NCBI RefSeq assembly: GCF_000701705.1 | Contig: NZ_JNJP01000011.1 | Span: 11,410-75,409, forward strand | Reading direction: 5' to 3' | DNA: 64,000 nucleotides | Source of the DNA: Bilophila wadsworthia ATCC 49260 | GTDB lineage: Bacteria > Desulfobacterota > Desulfovibrionia > Desulfovibrionales > Desulfovibrionaceae | Shown here: in pieces, positions 1 to 7,314 of the stretch | Layout of the letters: each line of letters begins with the position of its first letter | Numbering within the stretch: the first letter of the stretch is position 1 | Notes under the pieces: model-generated | Databases searched by the model: none | What the model saw: the letters and a program-made list of their open reading frames with translations, nothing else | Told to the model about the DNA's origin: nothing | Position numbers and translations under genes: made by a program

Positions 1-77
1 GCTTGTTCTTCTTACGGTTGTATGCCGTAAAGGAACGATTCTATGGATAAGGCCATTGTGAAAAAAAGAAAAAAGCA

Positions 78-106
78 TTGACATAAAAGATGCCGTATTC
101 TATTCT
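78..106 (+). promoter_or_regulatory. Sigma-70 promoter of the Mn riboswitch-phosphate transporter unit
   Basis: A perfect -35 box TTGACA (78-83) is followed after exactly 17 bases by TATTCT (101-106), 5 of 6 matches to the -10 consensus. The predicted transcription start, near 113, is just before the first base of the riboswitch aptamer, which is where such a promoter should lie. Confidence 0.75.
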
Positions 107-115
107 CTAGAAGAA

Positions 116-247
116 GTGTAAGGGGAGTAGCTGGGTCCTTGAGACCCCGGTAGCGTCAACAGCATGGCTTTACGGCCTGGCGTTACCATCAAGTGTTTGC
201 TTGATAAGTGAGACCTTCACGGCAGTCATGCCGTGAAGGTCTTTTTT
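116..247 (+). promoter_or_regulatory. yybP-ykoY family manganese riboswitch
   Basis: The leader has the hallmarks of the yybP-ykoY Mn2+ aptamer: AAGGGGAGTAGC at 120-131, a GCGTCAACA segment near 153-161, a CCTGGCGTTACC strand near 176-187 closing the long helix, a small AT-rich hairpin, and the 3' AGTGAGACCTT strand at 208-216. P1 can form between GTG(T)AAGG (116-123) and CCTTCAC (214-220). The same CCTTCAC is also the 5' part of the terminator stem (211-242), so P1 and terminator exclude each other. That arrangement predicts an ON switch: Mn2+ binding stabilises P1, blocks the terminator and lets transcription continue into the DUF47/PiT genes. Family members usually control Mn exporters; control of a PiT gene is inferred here from position only. 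Confidence 0.85.
211..247 (+). terminator. Riboswitch-controlled intrinsic terminator
   Basis: GACCTTCACGGCA (212-224) and TGCCGTGAAGGTC (229-241) form a perfect 13-bp stem with a GTCA loop, followed by six T. It sits upstream of the DUF47 start and shares its left arm with riboswitch P1, so it serves as the expression platform. Confidence 0.9.
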
Positions 248-345
248 CTTTATTAGGCATCGCCTCACATTCTGCCCACTTTCAGCGGCTGTTCAGGAAC
301 GTACACCGTCCCTGTTTTTCCATACTCAACCGTTAGGACAGAAGA

Positions 346-975
346 ATGTTTGCACGCTTTTTGCCTCAGACCGTCCCTTTTTTCGAGCTTCTGGTACAGC
401 AGAATGCCCTCCTGCAAGAGATGTCGGAGGCGCTCGCCGTCGTCATGGACAACACGGAAGCGTCGGAGCGCCATCTGAAGCGGATCAACTTGTTGGAAGA
501 AGAGGCGGATCGGCTCTATCGGAGCATCACTCAGCATCTCTCCCAGACGTTCATCACACCCATCGATCGTGAGGATATCCATGCGATCAACATGGCCCAG
601 GAGCGGGTGGCGGATAAGATACAGCATCTTGCCAACCGTTTTTTTGTTTCCGGGTTCATGTACCAGCGTTTTCCCGCTCAGATGATCACGGAAAGGATCC
701 GGGGGATGCTGCGGGACACGAAGTCCATGCTGGATGAAATTTCCATGAAGAAAGAGGTGTCCGCGCACATCCATACGCTCAAATCCAGGAAGTCCGACTG
801 TGAAATGTTCCAGTCGACCGGGCTTGCCGAGTTGATGGACAGCGAGATCAAAACGTTTGAACGCGTCAGGGAGCTCATCCTCTGGGGGCAGGTCTACGAC
901 CGCATGGAGCGCACGGTCGATGCGGTATCGGATCTCGCCGACACGCTTGAGGAGGTTGCGCTGAAGTATGTTTGA
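346..975 (+). CDS. DUF47 (PhoU-like) phosphate transport accessory protein
   Basis: This 209-residue protein belongs to the DUF47/PhoU-like family of all-helical cytoplasmic proteins encoded beside PiT permeases. The length is typical (about 205-220), and the sequence is mostly amphipathic helix with the family's dispersed acidic residues (for example HLKRINLLEEEADRLY and ITPIDREDIHAI, the latter near residues 75-86), which in PhoU-like proteins bind metal clusters. AGGA at 335-338 supports the ATG at 346. Its end overlaps the PiT start by 8 bases, so the two are translationally coupled. The role is inferred to be control or assembly of the PiT channel; it has no transport domain of its own. 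The gene lies about 100 bases behind a Mn riboswitch. Confidence 0.88.
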   Translation: MFARFLPQTVPFFELLVQQNALLQEMSEALAVVMDNTEASERHLKRINLLEEEADRLYRSITQHLSQTFITPIDREDIHAINMAQERVADKIQHLANRFFVSGFMYQRFPAQMITERIRGMLRDTKSMLDEISMKKEVSAHIHTLKSRKSDCEMFQSTGLAELMDSEIKTFERVRELILWGQVYDRMERTVDAVSDLADTLEEVALKYV

Positions 976-1975
976 CGTTTCCTTCCTCCTTATTCTGATC
1001 ATCATCGTGGCGTTGATCTTCGATTTCACCAACGGCGCTCACGACTGCGCCAACGCCATCGCTACCGTGGTTTCGACCAAGGTGCTGAGCCCTCGGACTG
1101 CCGTCATCATGGCAGCCACCCTCAACCTGATCGGGGCGTTTTTAGGGACAAAGGTCGCCAACACGCTCGGATCGGGCATTGTCCACCCCGATATTGTCGC
1201 AAACTGCCAGCCGCTGGTGCTTGCGGCCCTGATCGGGGCGATAGGCTGGAACCTGTTCACATGGCATTTCGGGATCCCCTCCTCTTCCTCCCATGCGCTG
1301 ATAGGAGGGCTCATGGGGGCCGCCGTGGCCTATGCCGGCTTTTCATCCCTCAACGGGGGCTCCATCCTGACCAAAATACTGCTGCCGCTGGTCCTCTCCC
1401 CTCTGGCTGGATTCGGTATGGGGCTGCTGGTCATGTTCCTCATCATGTTCCTGTGCGCAAAGTGCGCGCGGAACAAGCTCAATACGGCCTTCACGCGGCT
1501 TCAGGTGCTCTCGGCGGCGTTCATGGCGACCAGCCACGGTATGAACGATGCCCAGAAAACGATGGGGGTGATCACCCTTGCCCTCTTCATTTTCAACGAA
1601 ATCGAAACGATAGCCGTCCCCCTCTGGGTCAAGTGCCTCTGTGCCACCTTTATGGCGCTCGGTACTGCCATGGGCGGCTGGAAAATCGTCAAAACCATGG
1701 GGCATAAGATCTTCAAACTGGAACCCGTTCACGGCTTCGCCAGCGAAACGTCGGCCGCACTGGTCATCTCCGGCGCGTCGCTCCTTGGTGCGCCGATCAG
1801 CACGACGCACACGATCACGGCCTGCATCTTCGGCGTAGGCTCGACCAAGCGCCTCACCGCCGTCCGCTGGGGGGTCGCGGGGCACCTCATCATTGCCTGG
1901 GTCCTTACCATTCCCGCTTCCGGTCTTCTGGCGGCCTGTTCCTTTTTCCTTTTAAACGCTGTGGGGTTCGCCTAG
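968..1975 (+). CDS. pit: PiT family inorganic phosphate transporter
   Basis: A 335-residue inner-membrane permease of the PiT family, which moves phosphate, often as neutral metal-phosphate, with cation symport. Two inverted repeats carry the signature motifs: GAHDCANAIATVVSTK near residues 23-38 and SHGMNDAQKTMGVI near residues 190-203. About ten hydrophobic segments are visible. At 335 residues it is the short form paired with DUF47, not the 500-residue PitA type with a large cytoplasmic loop. It starts inside the last codons of the DUF47 gene. The upstream Mn riboswitch suggests that its metal-phosphate cargo, or manganese itself, matters for its regulation; direction of transport cannot be read from sequence. 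An AT-rich imperfect hairpin (about 1979-2012) follows the stop. Confidence 0.93.
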   Translation: MFDVSFLLILIIIVALIFDFTNGAHDCANAIATVVSTKVLSPRTAVIMAATLNLIGAFLGTKVANTLGSGIVHPDIVANCQPLVLAALIGAIGWNLFTWHFGIPSSSSHALIGGLMGAAVAYAGFSSLNGGSILTKILLPLVLSPLAGFGMGLLVMFLIMFLCAKCARNKLNTAFTRLQVLSAAFMATSHGMNDAQKTMGVITLALFIFNEIETIAVPLWVKCLCATFMALGTAMGGWKIVKTMGHKIFKLEPVHGFASETSAALVISGASLLGAPISTTHTITACIFGVGSTKRLTAVRWGVAGHLIIAWVLTIPASGLLAACSFFLLNAVGFA

Positions 1976-2031
1976 TATGCAGTATTATTTCAATGGAAAT
2001 ATACTGTCTGATAAAATAATATCAAATCGTA

Positions 2032-2060
2032 TTGACATGTTCTATTTTCAAGTTTAAAAA
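2032..2060 (+). promoter_or_regulatory. Possible sigma-70 promoter
   Basis: TTGACA (2032-2037), 17-base spacer, TAAAAA (2055-2060, 4 of 6). It lies 40 bases before a 124-codon reading frame. The surrounding DNA is AT-rich, so a chance match is possible. Confidence 0.4.
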
Positions 2061-2099
2061 TTCACTATACCATCCGAATAATACCCAGAGAGCTGTTGT

Positions 2100-2474
2100 A
2101 TGCCTATTCCTTCAGTCACACAAAAATTCATGTGCACACTTTTTGTGTTCACAATGATCTGTGGTGTATGGCAATATGCAGCAATAGAGAATACCTTTTA
2201 CTTCGAAGACAGAGAAAACATCGTATCCGAAGAAATCTGCGAATATGCCGTAACGCAGCGTATTGCTGAGCACAAGCGTTTAAATTACAATACAAATACA
2301 AGCGGCATAGAACCTCTTCTTCCGTTGCTTTCCCTCTTGCTTGGTTTTCTTCTCTACGCCCCCGTCGTCAGGAAAATCCATCTTTGCCGCCTGCAAAATG
2401 ATTTTCTTCCCAAACTGTGCGACTTTCACGGGATGCTCCCACTCCCCTTCGCTCCTCCGCGCTCCCTCTCGTAA
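2100..2474 (+). CDS. Small putative two-helix membrane protein, unknown
   Basis: I do not recognise this 124-residue protein. A hydrophobic stretch covers about residues 10-28 (MCTLFVFTMICGVW) and a second about 66-86 (LLPLLSLLLGFLLYAPVV), separated by about 38 polar, acidic residues. Positive residues follow helix 2, which predicts both termini in the cytoplasm and a periplasmic loop. GAGAG lies about 9 bases before the ATG and a plausible promoter is at 2032-2060. Base composition in the first 200 bases is much more AT-rich than neighbouring genes and switches to GC-rich near the end, so it may be a recent arrival or a chance frame. Confidence 0.4.
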   Translation: MPIPSVTQKFMCTLFVFTMICGVWQYAAIENTFYFEDRENIVSEEICEYAVTQRIAEHKRLNYNTNTSGIEPLLPLLSLLLGFLLYAPVVRKIHLCRLQNDFLPKLCDFHGMLPLPFAPPRSLS

Positions 2475-2665
2475 GTCTCCAGATCGGATATGGCTGAAAG
2501 AGGCTCTTTCATGCTCCCGGACACGCCTGACACGAGAACGGCATCCGTTCCCGTGAATGAGGACCGTTTCCTCCGTCTTTTTCAGCGTGCACCCGGTCGA
2601 GGGGGCTGGACTCATGCTTTAGGACCATTTCGCATTACTTAAGAACATATTTCGGAGTGAGGAAT

Positions 2666-4102
2666 ATGGAAACCGTAAGAAAGCCGTTGAATGAAGATCG
2701 CGTAGCCTTGTTGCTTGGAAGCGTCATCTTTATCCTTGCCCTGCTCAAGTTCAGCGGGATAGACATGCTCGGCTGGGCCGTCAAAATCGGCATGTGGGTG
2801 GGCGATCCGCTTGACGCGTGGCGTCCCGCCACCAAAGGTCTTCTCCCCGGCTATGGCGCACTGTTCGCTACCTATGCCATCCTGACGGGCGCACTGGCTT
2901 GTTGTGTGAAGCTCATGGGGAGCGACGTGGTGAAGTTCGTCAAGTCCTTCACCATCATCTTCTTTATCGCCATGATTTGTTATACGCTGGGCGCCAACGC
3001 CTACATCGCGGCCAACCCCACCCAGCTCAAGGCGCAGGGGATTCCGTGGGCGCTGGGCCTGAGCACCGAGGCGGGGCTCATCCTCGCCCTCGTCATGGGC
3101 ATCGTGATCAGTAACTTTATGCCGAATCTTGCGGAATCTTTGAAGGACGCCTGCCGTCCCGAGCTGTTCGTCAAGATCGCCATCGTCATCATGGGCGCGG
3201 AACTCGGCGTGAAGGCCGCCGACGCCGCCGGTTTCGCCGGGCACATCATTTTCCGGGGACTGTGCGCCATTGTTGAAGCCTATCTCCTCTACTGGTGCGT
3301 GGTCTATTACGTCGCCCGCCGGTACTTCAAGTTCAACCGCGAATGGGCGGCCCCGCTGGCGTCCGGCATCTCCATCTGCGGCGTTTCCGCCGCCATCGCC
3401 ACGGGCGCGGCCATCCGCTCCCGGCCCGTCGTTCCGATCATGGTTTCCTCGCTCGTCGTGGTATTCACCTGCATCGAAATGCTGATCCTCCCCTTCATCG
3501 CGCAGCACTTCCTGACCGGAGAACCCATGGTCGCGGGCGGCTGGATGGGCCTCGCCGTCAAGTCCGACGGCGGAGCCATCGCTTCCGGCGCCATCGCCGA
3601 ATCGCTGATCCTCGCCAAGGCCGCCGAAGCCGGGATCAACTGGGAACCCGGCTGGATCATCATGGTCACCACCACCGTCAAGATCTTCATCGACGTATTC
3701 ATCGGCGTGTGGGCCCTGGTCCTCGCATGGGTATGGTGCACCAAGTTTGACAAGTCCGGCGACCGGACCATGCACTGGGGCGACGTGTGGGCCCGTTTCC
3801 CCCGCTTCGTGCTCGGCTATATCATCACGTTTGCCATTCTCCTCATCATCTGCCTCCAGTCCCCCGAGCTGCAGAAGACCGGCGCGAGCGTTTCCGGTAC
3901 GCTGAACGCGTTCCGCGTCATCTTCTTCCTGCTCACCTTCTTCACCATCGGCATGGTGTCGAACTTCCGCAAGCTCATGGAGGAAGGCATCGGCAGACTG
4001 GCCATCGTCTATGTGGTATGCCTGTTCGGCTTCATCATCTGGCTTGGGCTGTTCATCTCGTGGCTGTTCTTCCACGGCATGACCCCTCCTCTGGCCTCCT
4101 GA
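2666..4102 (+). CDS. YeiH-type putative sulfate exporter (PSE family)
   Basis: A 478-residue polytopic membrane protein of the YeiH/UPF0324 family (Putative Sulfate Exporter). The family signature is visible as ASGISICGVSAAIATGAAI near residues 230-248, with another conserved stretch VKSDGGAIASGAIAESLIL near 303-321. It is longer than YeiH (about 350), with an extra hydrophobic region at each end. An in-frame GTG exists at 2657, but the ATG at 2666 has GGAG/GAGG 4-8 bases upstream and is preferred. A 56-residue membrane peptide and a 90-residue protein follow on the same strand. Family members near sulfonate-degradation genes are proposed to export sulfite or sulfate; in this organism that is inference, since no desulfonating enzyme is nearby. 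Confidence 0.8.
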   Translation: METVRKPLNEDRVALLLGSVIFILALLKFSGIDMLGWAVKIGMWVGDPLDAWRPATKGLLPGYGALFATYAILTGALACCVKLMGSDVVKFVKSFTIIFFIAMICYTLGANAYIAANPTQLKAQGIPWALGLSTEAGLILALVMGIVISNFMPNLAESLKDACRPELFVKIAIVIMGAELGVKAADAAGFAGHIIFRGLCAIVEAYLLYWCVVYYVARRYFKFNREWAAPLASGISICGVSAAIATGAAIRSRPVVPIMVSSLVVVFTCIEMLILPFIAQHFLTGEPMVAGGWMGLAVKSDGGAIASGAIAESLILAKAAEAGINWEPGWIIMVTTTVKIFIDVFIGVWALVLAWVWCTKFDKSGDRTMHWGDVWARFPRFVLGYIITFAILLIICLQSPELQKTGASVSGTLNAFRVIFFLLTFFTIGMVSNFRKLMEEGIGRLAIVYVVCLFGFIIWLGLFISWLFFHGMTPPLAS

Positions 4103-4134
4103 TTTCACACACTGCTTAGCTAAGGAGAACGATC

Positions 4135-4305
4135 ATGGCAGAAAAGAAGAACGACGTGAAGTTTCATGAAGAAATACAAAAGATGGAATACGAGCCCATG
4201 GACGAAACGGAGCTCAAGCTCATCAAGGGCGGCATCACTTTGGGCATCGTCCTGCTTGTGGTTCTGTTCGTTGTGAGTAAATATCTTCTTCCCGGCCTTC
4301 ATTAA
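4135..4305 (+). CDS. 56-residue single-span membrane protein, partner of the YeiH-type transporter
   Basis: This short gene sits 32 bases after the transporter with a strong AAGGAG (4122-4127). Residues 1-31 are charged (MAEKKNDVKFHEE...), with MDETELKLIKGG just before the membrane, and residues 32-49 form one hydrophobic helix (GGITLGIVLLVVLFVVS) ending in KYLLPGLH. The strong ribosome binding site, the close spacing and the clean cytoplasm-helix layout argue for a real gene. Function is unknown; a small subunit or regulator of the preceding transporter is the simplest reading. Confidence 0.75.
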   Translation: MAEKKNDVKFHEEIQKMEYEPMDETELKLIKGGITLGIVLLVVLFVVSKYLLPGLH

Positions 4306-4357
4306 TCCTTAACACGGCGGGGGGAGAGCCAGCCTCTCCCCCCGTGGACACACCGCC

Positions 4358-4630
4358 ATGTCTCAGTACAAGCTTGTTTACTACTCAGGGATGAACATGA
4401 ACCTTGTCCAGGGCGCTTCCGAAATCGTGGAAGCGGATTCTTTCAACGACGCGCTGTCCCTCAAATGTTCATGGCCCGTTTTTGAGGCGAGGGATCACCT
4501 CTCGGCCGCCGCCCAAAATCCCGGCACCTGCGTCTACTACACGGAAATGTGGGAAGCCGTCCTGATGGACCCGAAACAGGCCTCCACCAGCCACGACTGT
4601 TACGGCGACTTTTCCGGGATGCGGTACTAG
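4358..4630 (+). CDS. Hypothetical 90-residue protein
   Basis: A soluble 90-residue protein starting MSQYKLVYYSGMNMN. It has no membrane segment and no motif I recognise; three Cys are scattered (about 37, 58 and 81) and the composition is aromatic-rich. It starts 52 bases after the small membrane protein and ends before a clear terminator, so it is probably the last gene of the exporter operon. The ribosome binding site is poor (GGGGG about 20 bases away), which lowers confidence in the exact start. Confidence 0.5.
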   Translation: MSQYKLVYYSGMNMNLVQGASEIVEADSFNDALSLKCSWPVFEARDHLSAAAQNPGTCVYYTEMWEAVLMDPKQASTSHDCYGDFSGMRY

Positions 4631-4713
4631 GGTCCCGCCCGCTCCAAACGGCGCCCCATCCATGAAACAAGCGTAGCGGGCCGTTTCCCGCGCCCCGCGC
4701 CCGTCCTGAAGGA

Positions 4714-4760
4714 CGCCAAAAGCCCCCGGGCCATTCTAGCCAGGGGGCTTTTGGCGTTTG
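4714..4760 (+). terminator. Intrinsic terminator after the YeiH cluster
   Basis: CGCCAAAAGCCCCC (4714-4727) pairs perfectly with GGGGGCTTTTGGCG (4743-4756) around a 15-base loop. The trailing T run is short (TTTG), but the stem is very stable and can act in both directions. Confidence 0.7.
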
Positions 4761-5517
4761 TCCCGCAGGCGGCAAGGCGTCCCTCCCGATCACCCGTTTT
4801 GGAGGACTGCCTTTACCGATCGCGGATGGTTTCCGACTGTATGCCCAGGGGCACCGCCGTCACGCGCCTTTATGTGTCGACAGTCATCAACGGGTATAAA
4901 AACAAAACAACGGGAAGGAAAAAGAATCGTGGGAAGATATAAATGGATATTTCATCAGGGCATATCCATCTATTTATCCAAATAAAGACCCCATGATATG
5001 TATGCAAAACCATTTTCTGGCGAAGAAAAGCAGTCTGGAGAACAGCATACCATGTTCTTTATGGAACATATGGCATTCTCAAGACAGCGTCTCTTCTTTG
5101 CAACATTTACGGCTCCCCTACGCAATATACAAATGCATTCCAATGAACAGCTTGATACAATTATATCAATAAATCAATATAGTTATTGTAACCTATAGTT
5201 TTTGACAGTATCACTGAAAAGACTTCTTTATTTTTCCAGAAATATTTTGCACAAAAATATCTTTCATACATCAAACATACTGAAATAAAAATACTATCCA
5301 CTTAAAATGCATACAAATCCCGCGTTTCGCACAATAGCGGGCATCAGGCCCGTTCTTGCTCAAAATGCTGATAAATTTTCAGTATTACAATGTATTCTGT
5401 ATATTACGGCAATCCCCCCTGCCTCTTTTCTCCTCCCTCTAGCCTTCAATTATTTTTTGTGCTAGTGTCGATAATAGGTTTTTTTCACAATCCAACCAAT
5501 GAGAGAGGAGAACATTC
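4761..5517. other. Gene-poor, AT-rich intergenic region upstream of the TRAP cluster
   Basis: About 750 bases with no convincing gene; from about 4880 the composition falls well below that of the flanking genes. A 66-codon frame at 4998-5198 has no good ribosome binding site or motif and I do not call it. Visible structure: an inverted repeat ATGTTC (5052-5057) / GAACAT (5064-5069), and a run of A/T tracts to 5480 that probably holds the dctP promoter. It may be a regulatory region or decayed foreign DNA. Confidence 0.5.
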
Positions 5518-6525
5518 ATGAGCTACAAGAAGATGCTTCCCCTTGTACTGGCGGCACTGCTTCTGTGGACCGTCCCCGCATCCGCCGCGCCGGAAACGAC
5601 GCTGAAAGTCGCTTTGGGTGACCCTGAAGATTCTGAAATGGGTGTCGTCGGCCATGCTTTCAAAAAGTATGTGGAAGAAAAGACGGGCGGCAAGGTGGAA
5701 GTGCAGTGCTTCTACGGCGGCTCGCTGGGCGACGAAAGCGAGTGCTTCCGCAACGTCCAGAAAGGCACCCTGCCCTTGGCTCTGGGCGGCATCGCCAACC
5801 TCGTGCCCTTTGAAAAGAAGCTCGGCCTGCTGACCCTCCCCTACCTGTTCGCCAACATCGACGAAGTCGTGGCCGGCACCAATGGCGCGCCCGCCGAACT
5901 GCTGAACAAATACGCCACCAAGGCCGGTTTCCGCGTCCTCACGTGGACCTACACGGACTTCCGCTACATCTCCAACTCCAAGCACCCCATCACCAAAATG
6001 GCCGACATAAAAGACCTGAAGTTCCGCGTGCCTCAGAGCGCCGTGCTGATCGCCGCCTATAAGGCCTTCGGCGGCAGCCCGACCCCCATCTCCTGGGCCG
6101 AAACCTTCACCGCCCTCCAGCAGGGCGTCGTGGACGGCCAGTGCTACGGCTACATCGGCTTCAAGGCCATGAAGTTCAACGAAGCCAACCAGAAATACCT
6201 CACCGAAGTCCACTACACCTATCAGCTGCAGCCTCTGGTCATCAGCGAACGCGTGTTTAAGAAGATGACCCCCGAAATGCAGAAGCTCATTGTTGACGCG
6301 GGCAAGTACGCTCAGGACACCGTCCTGAAGTTCCAGCTCGAAAACGCCGAAGCAGCCAAGAAGGAACTCATTGCCGGCGGCCTCGTGGTTTCCCAGCTCG
6401 AAGACGAAGATCAGTGGAAGAAGGCCGCCGTTGAAAAGGTATGGCCCGAAATGGCTGACTTCGTGGGCGGCAAGGACGTCATCAACGAATACCTGAAGGC
6501 TTGCGGCAAGGAAGCCTGGAAGTAA
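5518..6525 (+). CDS. dctP: TRAP transporter substrate-binding protein (DctP family), copy 1
   Basis: A periplasmic binding protein of 335 residues. Residues 1-23 form a Sec signal peptide ending ASA-AP. The mature part has the DctP fold, including LKFRVPQSAV near residues 168-177, whose Arg normally binds the carboxylate or sulfonate of the ligand, and VVDGQCYGY near 203-211. GAGAGGAG stands before the ATG. It is followed by DctQ and DctM and then by a close paralogue, so this is a four-gene TRAP cluster. The ligand is unknown; Desulfovibrionaceae use such systems for C4-dicarboxylates, lactate, isethionate and other sulfonates. A GC-rich intercistronic region (6526-6768) separates it from dctQ, as is common where the binding protein is made in excess. 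Confidence 0.93.
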   Translation: MSYKKMLPLVLAALLLWTVPASAAPETTLKVALGDPEDSEMGVVGHAFKKYVEEKTGGKVEVQCFYGGSLGDESECFRNVQKGTLPLALGGIANLVPFEKKLGLLTLPYLFANIDEVVAGTNGAPAELLNKYATKAGFRVLTWTYTDFRYISNSKHPITKMADIKDLKFRVPQSAVLIAAYKAFGGSPTPISWAETFTALQQGVVDGQCYGYIGFKAMKFNEANQKYLTEVHYTYQLQPLVISERVFKKMTPEMQKLIVDAGKYAQDTVLKFQLENAEAAKKELIAGGLVVSQLEDEDQWKKAAVEKVWPEMADFVGGKDVINEYLKACGKEAWK

Positions 6526-6768
6526 ATCGTCATGAAGACATAGGGGGGTGGGGCTGCGGGGATGGACCTGCCCCTCTTGAACATGGAAGGAATTCGTGTA
6601 GTACCTCTGACGTGGGACTGTTTTGTGGAGCGGCGCCGGGGTGGAAGAAACACGGATTCCTCTTGTACGGAATGCCTTCTTGCTGCGGGGTTCGCCGTTT
6701 TTCGGCCCGGCGCCCTTCCGGGAAATATACCCCGCCCTTTTCAGGATGTTAGAGGAGGAATAGCAAGC

Positions 6769-7314
6769 GTGAAAAAAGTAGTCTTGGCCCTTTTGGACCA
6801 CTTCGAAAGCTATCTGTGCCAGTTTTTGCTGGTCTTCTTTATCGTCGTCATTCTGCTCCAGATCGTCCTGCGGCAGATCAACATGTCACTACCGTGGACG
6901 GAAGAAATCGCCCGTTTCGCCTTTATCTGGTTCATCCTGTTTGGCGCGTGCTATGCGACGCGCCTGTGCGCCCTGAACCGCGTGACGCTCCAGTTTTCCA
7001 AAGCACCCAAATGGGTGGGGGACCTGTTCCTGTTCATCGGGGACATCATCTGGTTCTGCTTTTCGCTCATCATGGCTTGGGAAGGCTACATCGCCGTCCT
7101 CGACCTCGTGGAATTTCCGTACGCGACCCCGGCCTTGGACTGGGATTTGGGCATGGTTTACCTTGTCTTCCCCTTGAGCTTCCTGCTGATGGCCATCCGC
7201 ATCGTTCAGGTGAACGTCATCAAGTACATCCTGAAAGAAGAGATTCTTGACCCGGATCAGGAATCCATCAAAGAAAGCCAAAAGACGCTCATGGCAGAAG
7301 GAGACAAGGAATGA
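6769..7314 (+). CDS. dctQ: TRAP transporter small permease (DctQ family)
   Basis: A 181-residue membrane protein with four hydrophobic segments and the DctQ hallmark FxxWFxxLFxxxY-like region (LPWTEEIARFAFIWFILFGACYATR, about residues 43-67). The frame stays open upstream, but AGAGGAGG at 6751-6758 places the start at the GTG (6769), giving the usual family length. The stop overlaps the dctM start (ATGA). It pairs with DctM to form the membrane unit; DctQ acts as scaffold and helps dock the binding protein. In the 243-base gap upstream, GTGGGGC and GCCCCTC near 6547-6580 could pair and stabilise the dctP message. Confidence 0.9.
   Translation: MKKVVLALLDHFESYLCQFLLVFFIVVILLQIVLRQINMSLPWTEEIARFAFIWFILFGACYATRLCALNRVTLQFSKAPKWVGDLFLFIGDIIWFCFSLIMAWEGYIAVLDLVEFPYATPALDWDLGMVYLVFPLSFLLMAIRIVQVNVIKYILKEEILDPDQESIKESQKTLMAEGDKE

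Noticed and set aside
2639..4108. Long minus-strand open frame opposite the YeiH-type exporter
   Set aside because: It is the antisense shadow of a GC-rich membrane protein gene; its composition is His/Asp/Gly-rich with no domain or start signal.
4998..5198. 66-codon frame in the AT-rich region before dctP
   Set aside because: No ribosome binding site, no motif, composition as the surrounding non-coding DNA.
5360..5375. Sigma-54-like AGGCCCG...TTGC upstream of dctP
   Set aside because: The spacing between the GG and GC elements is one base short, and the first element has mismatches.
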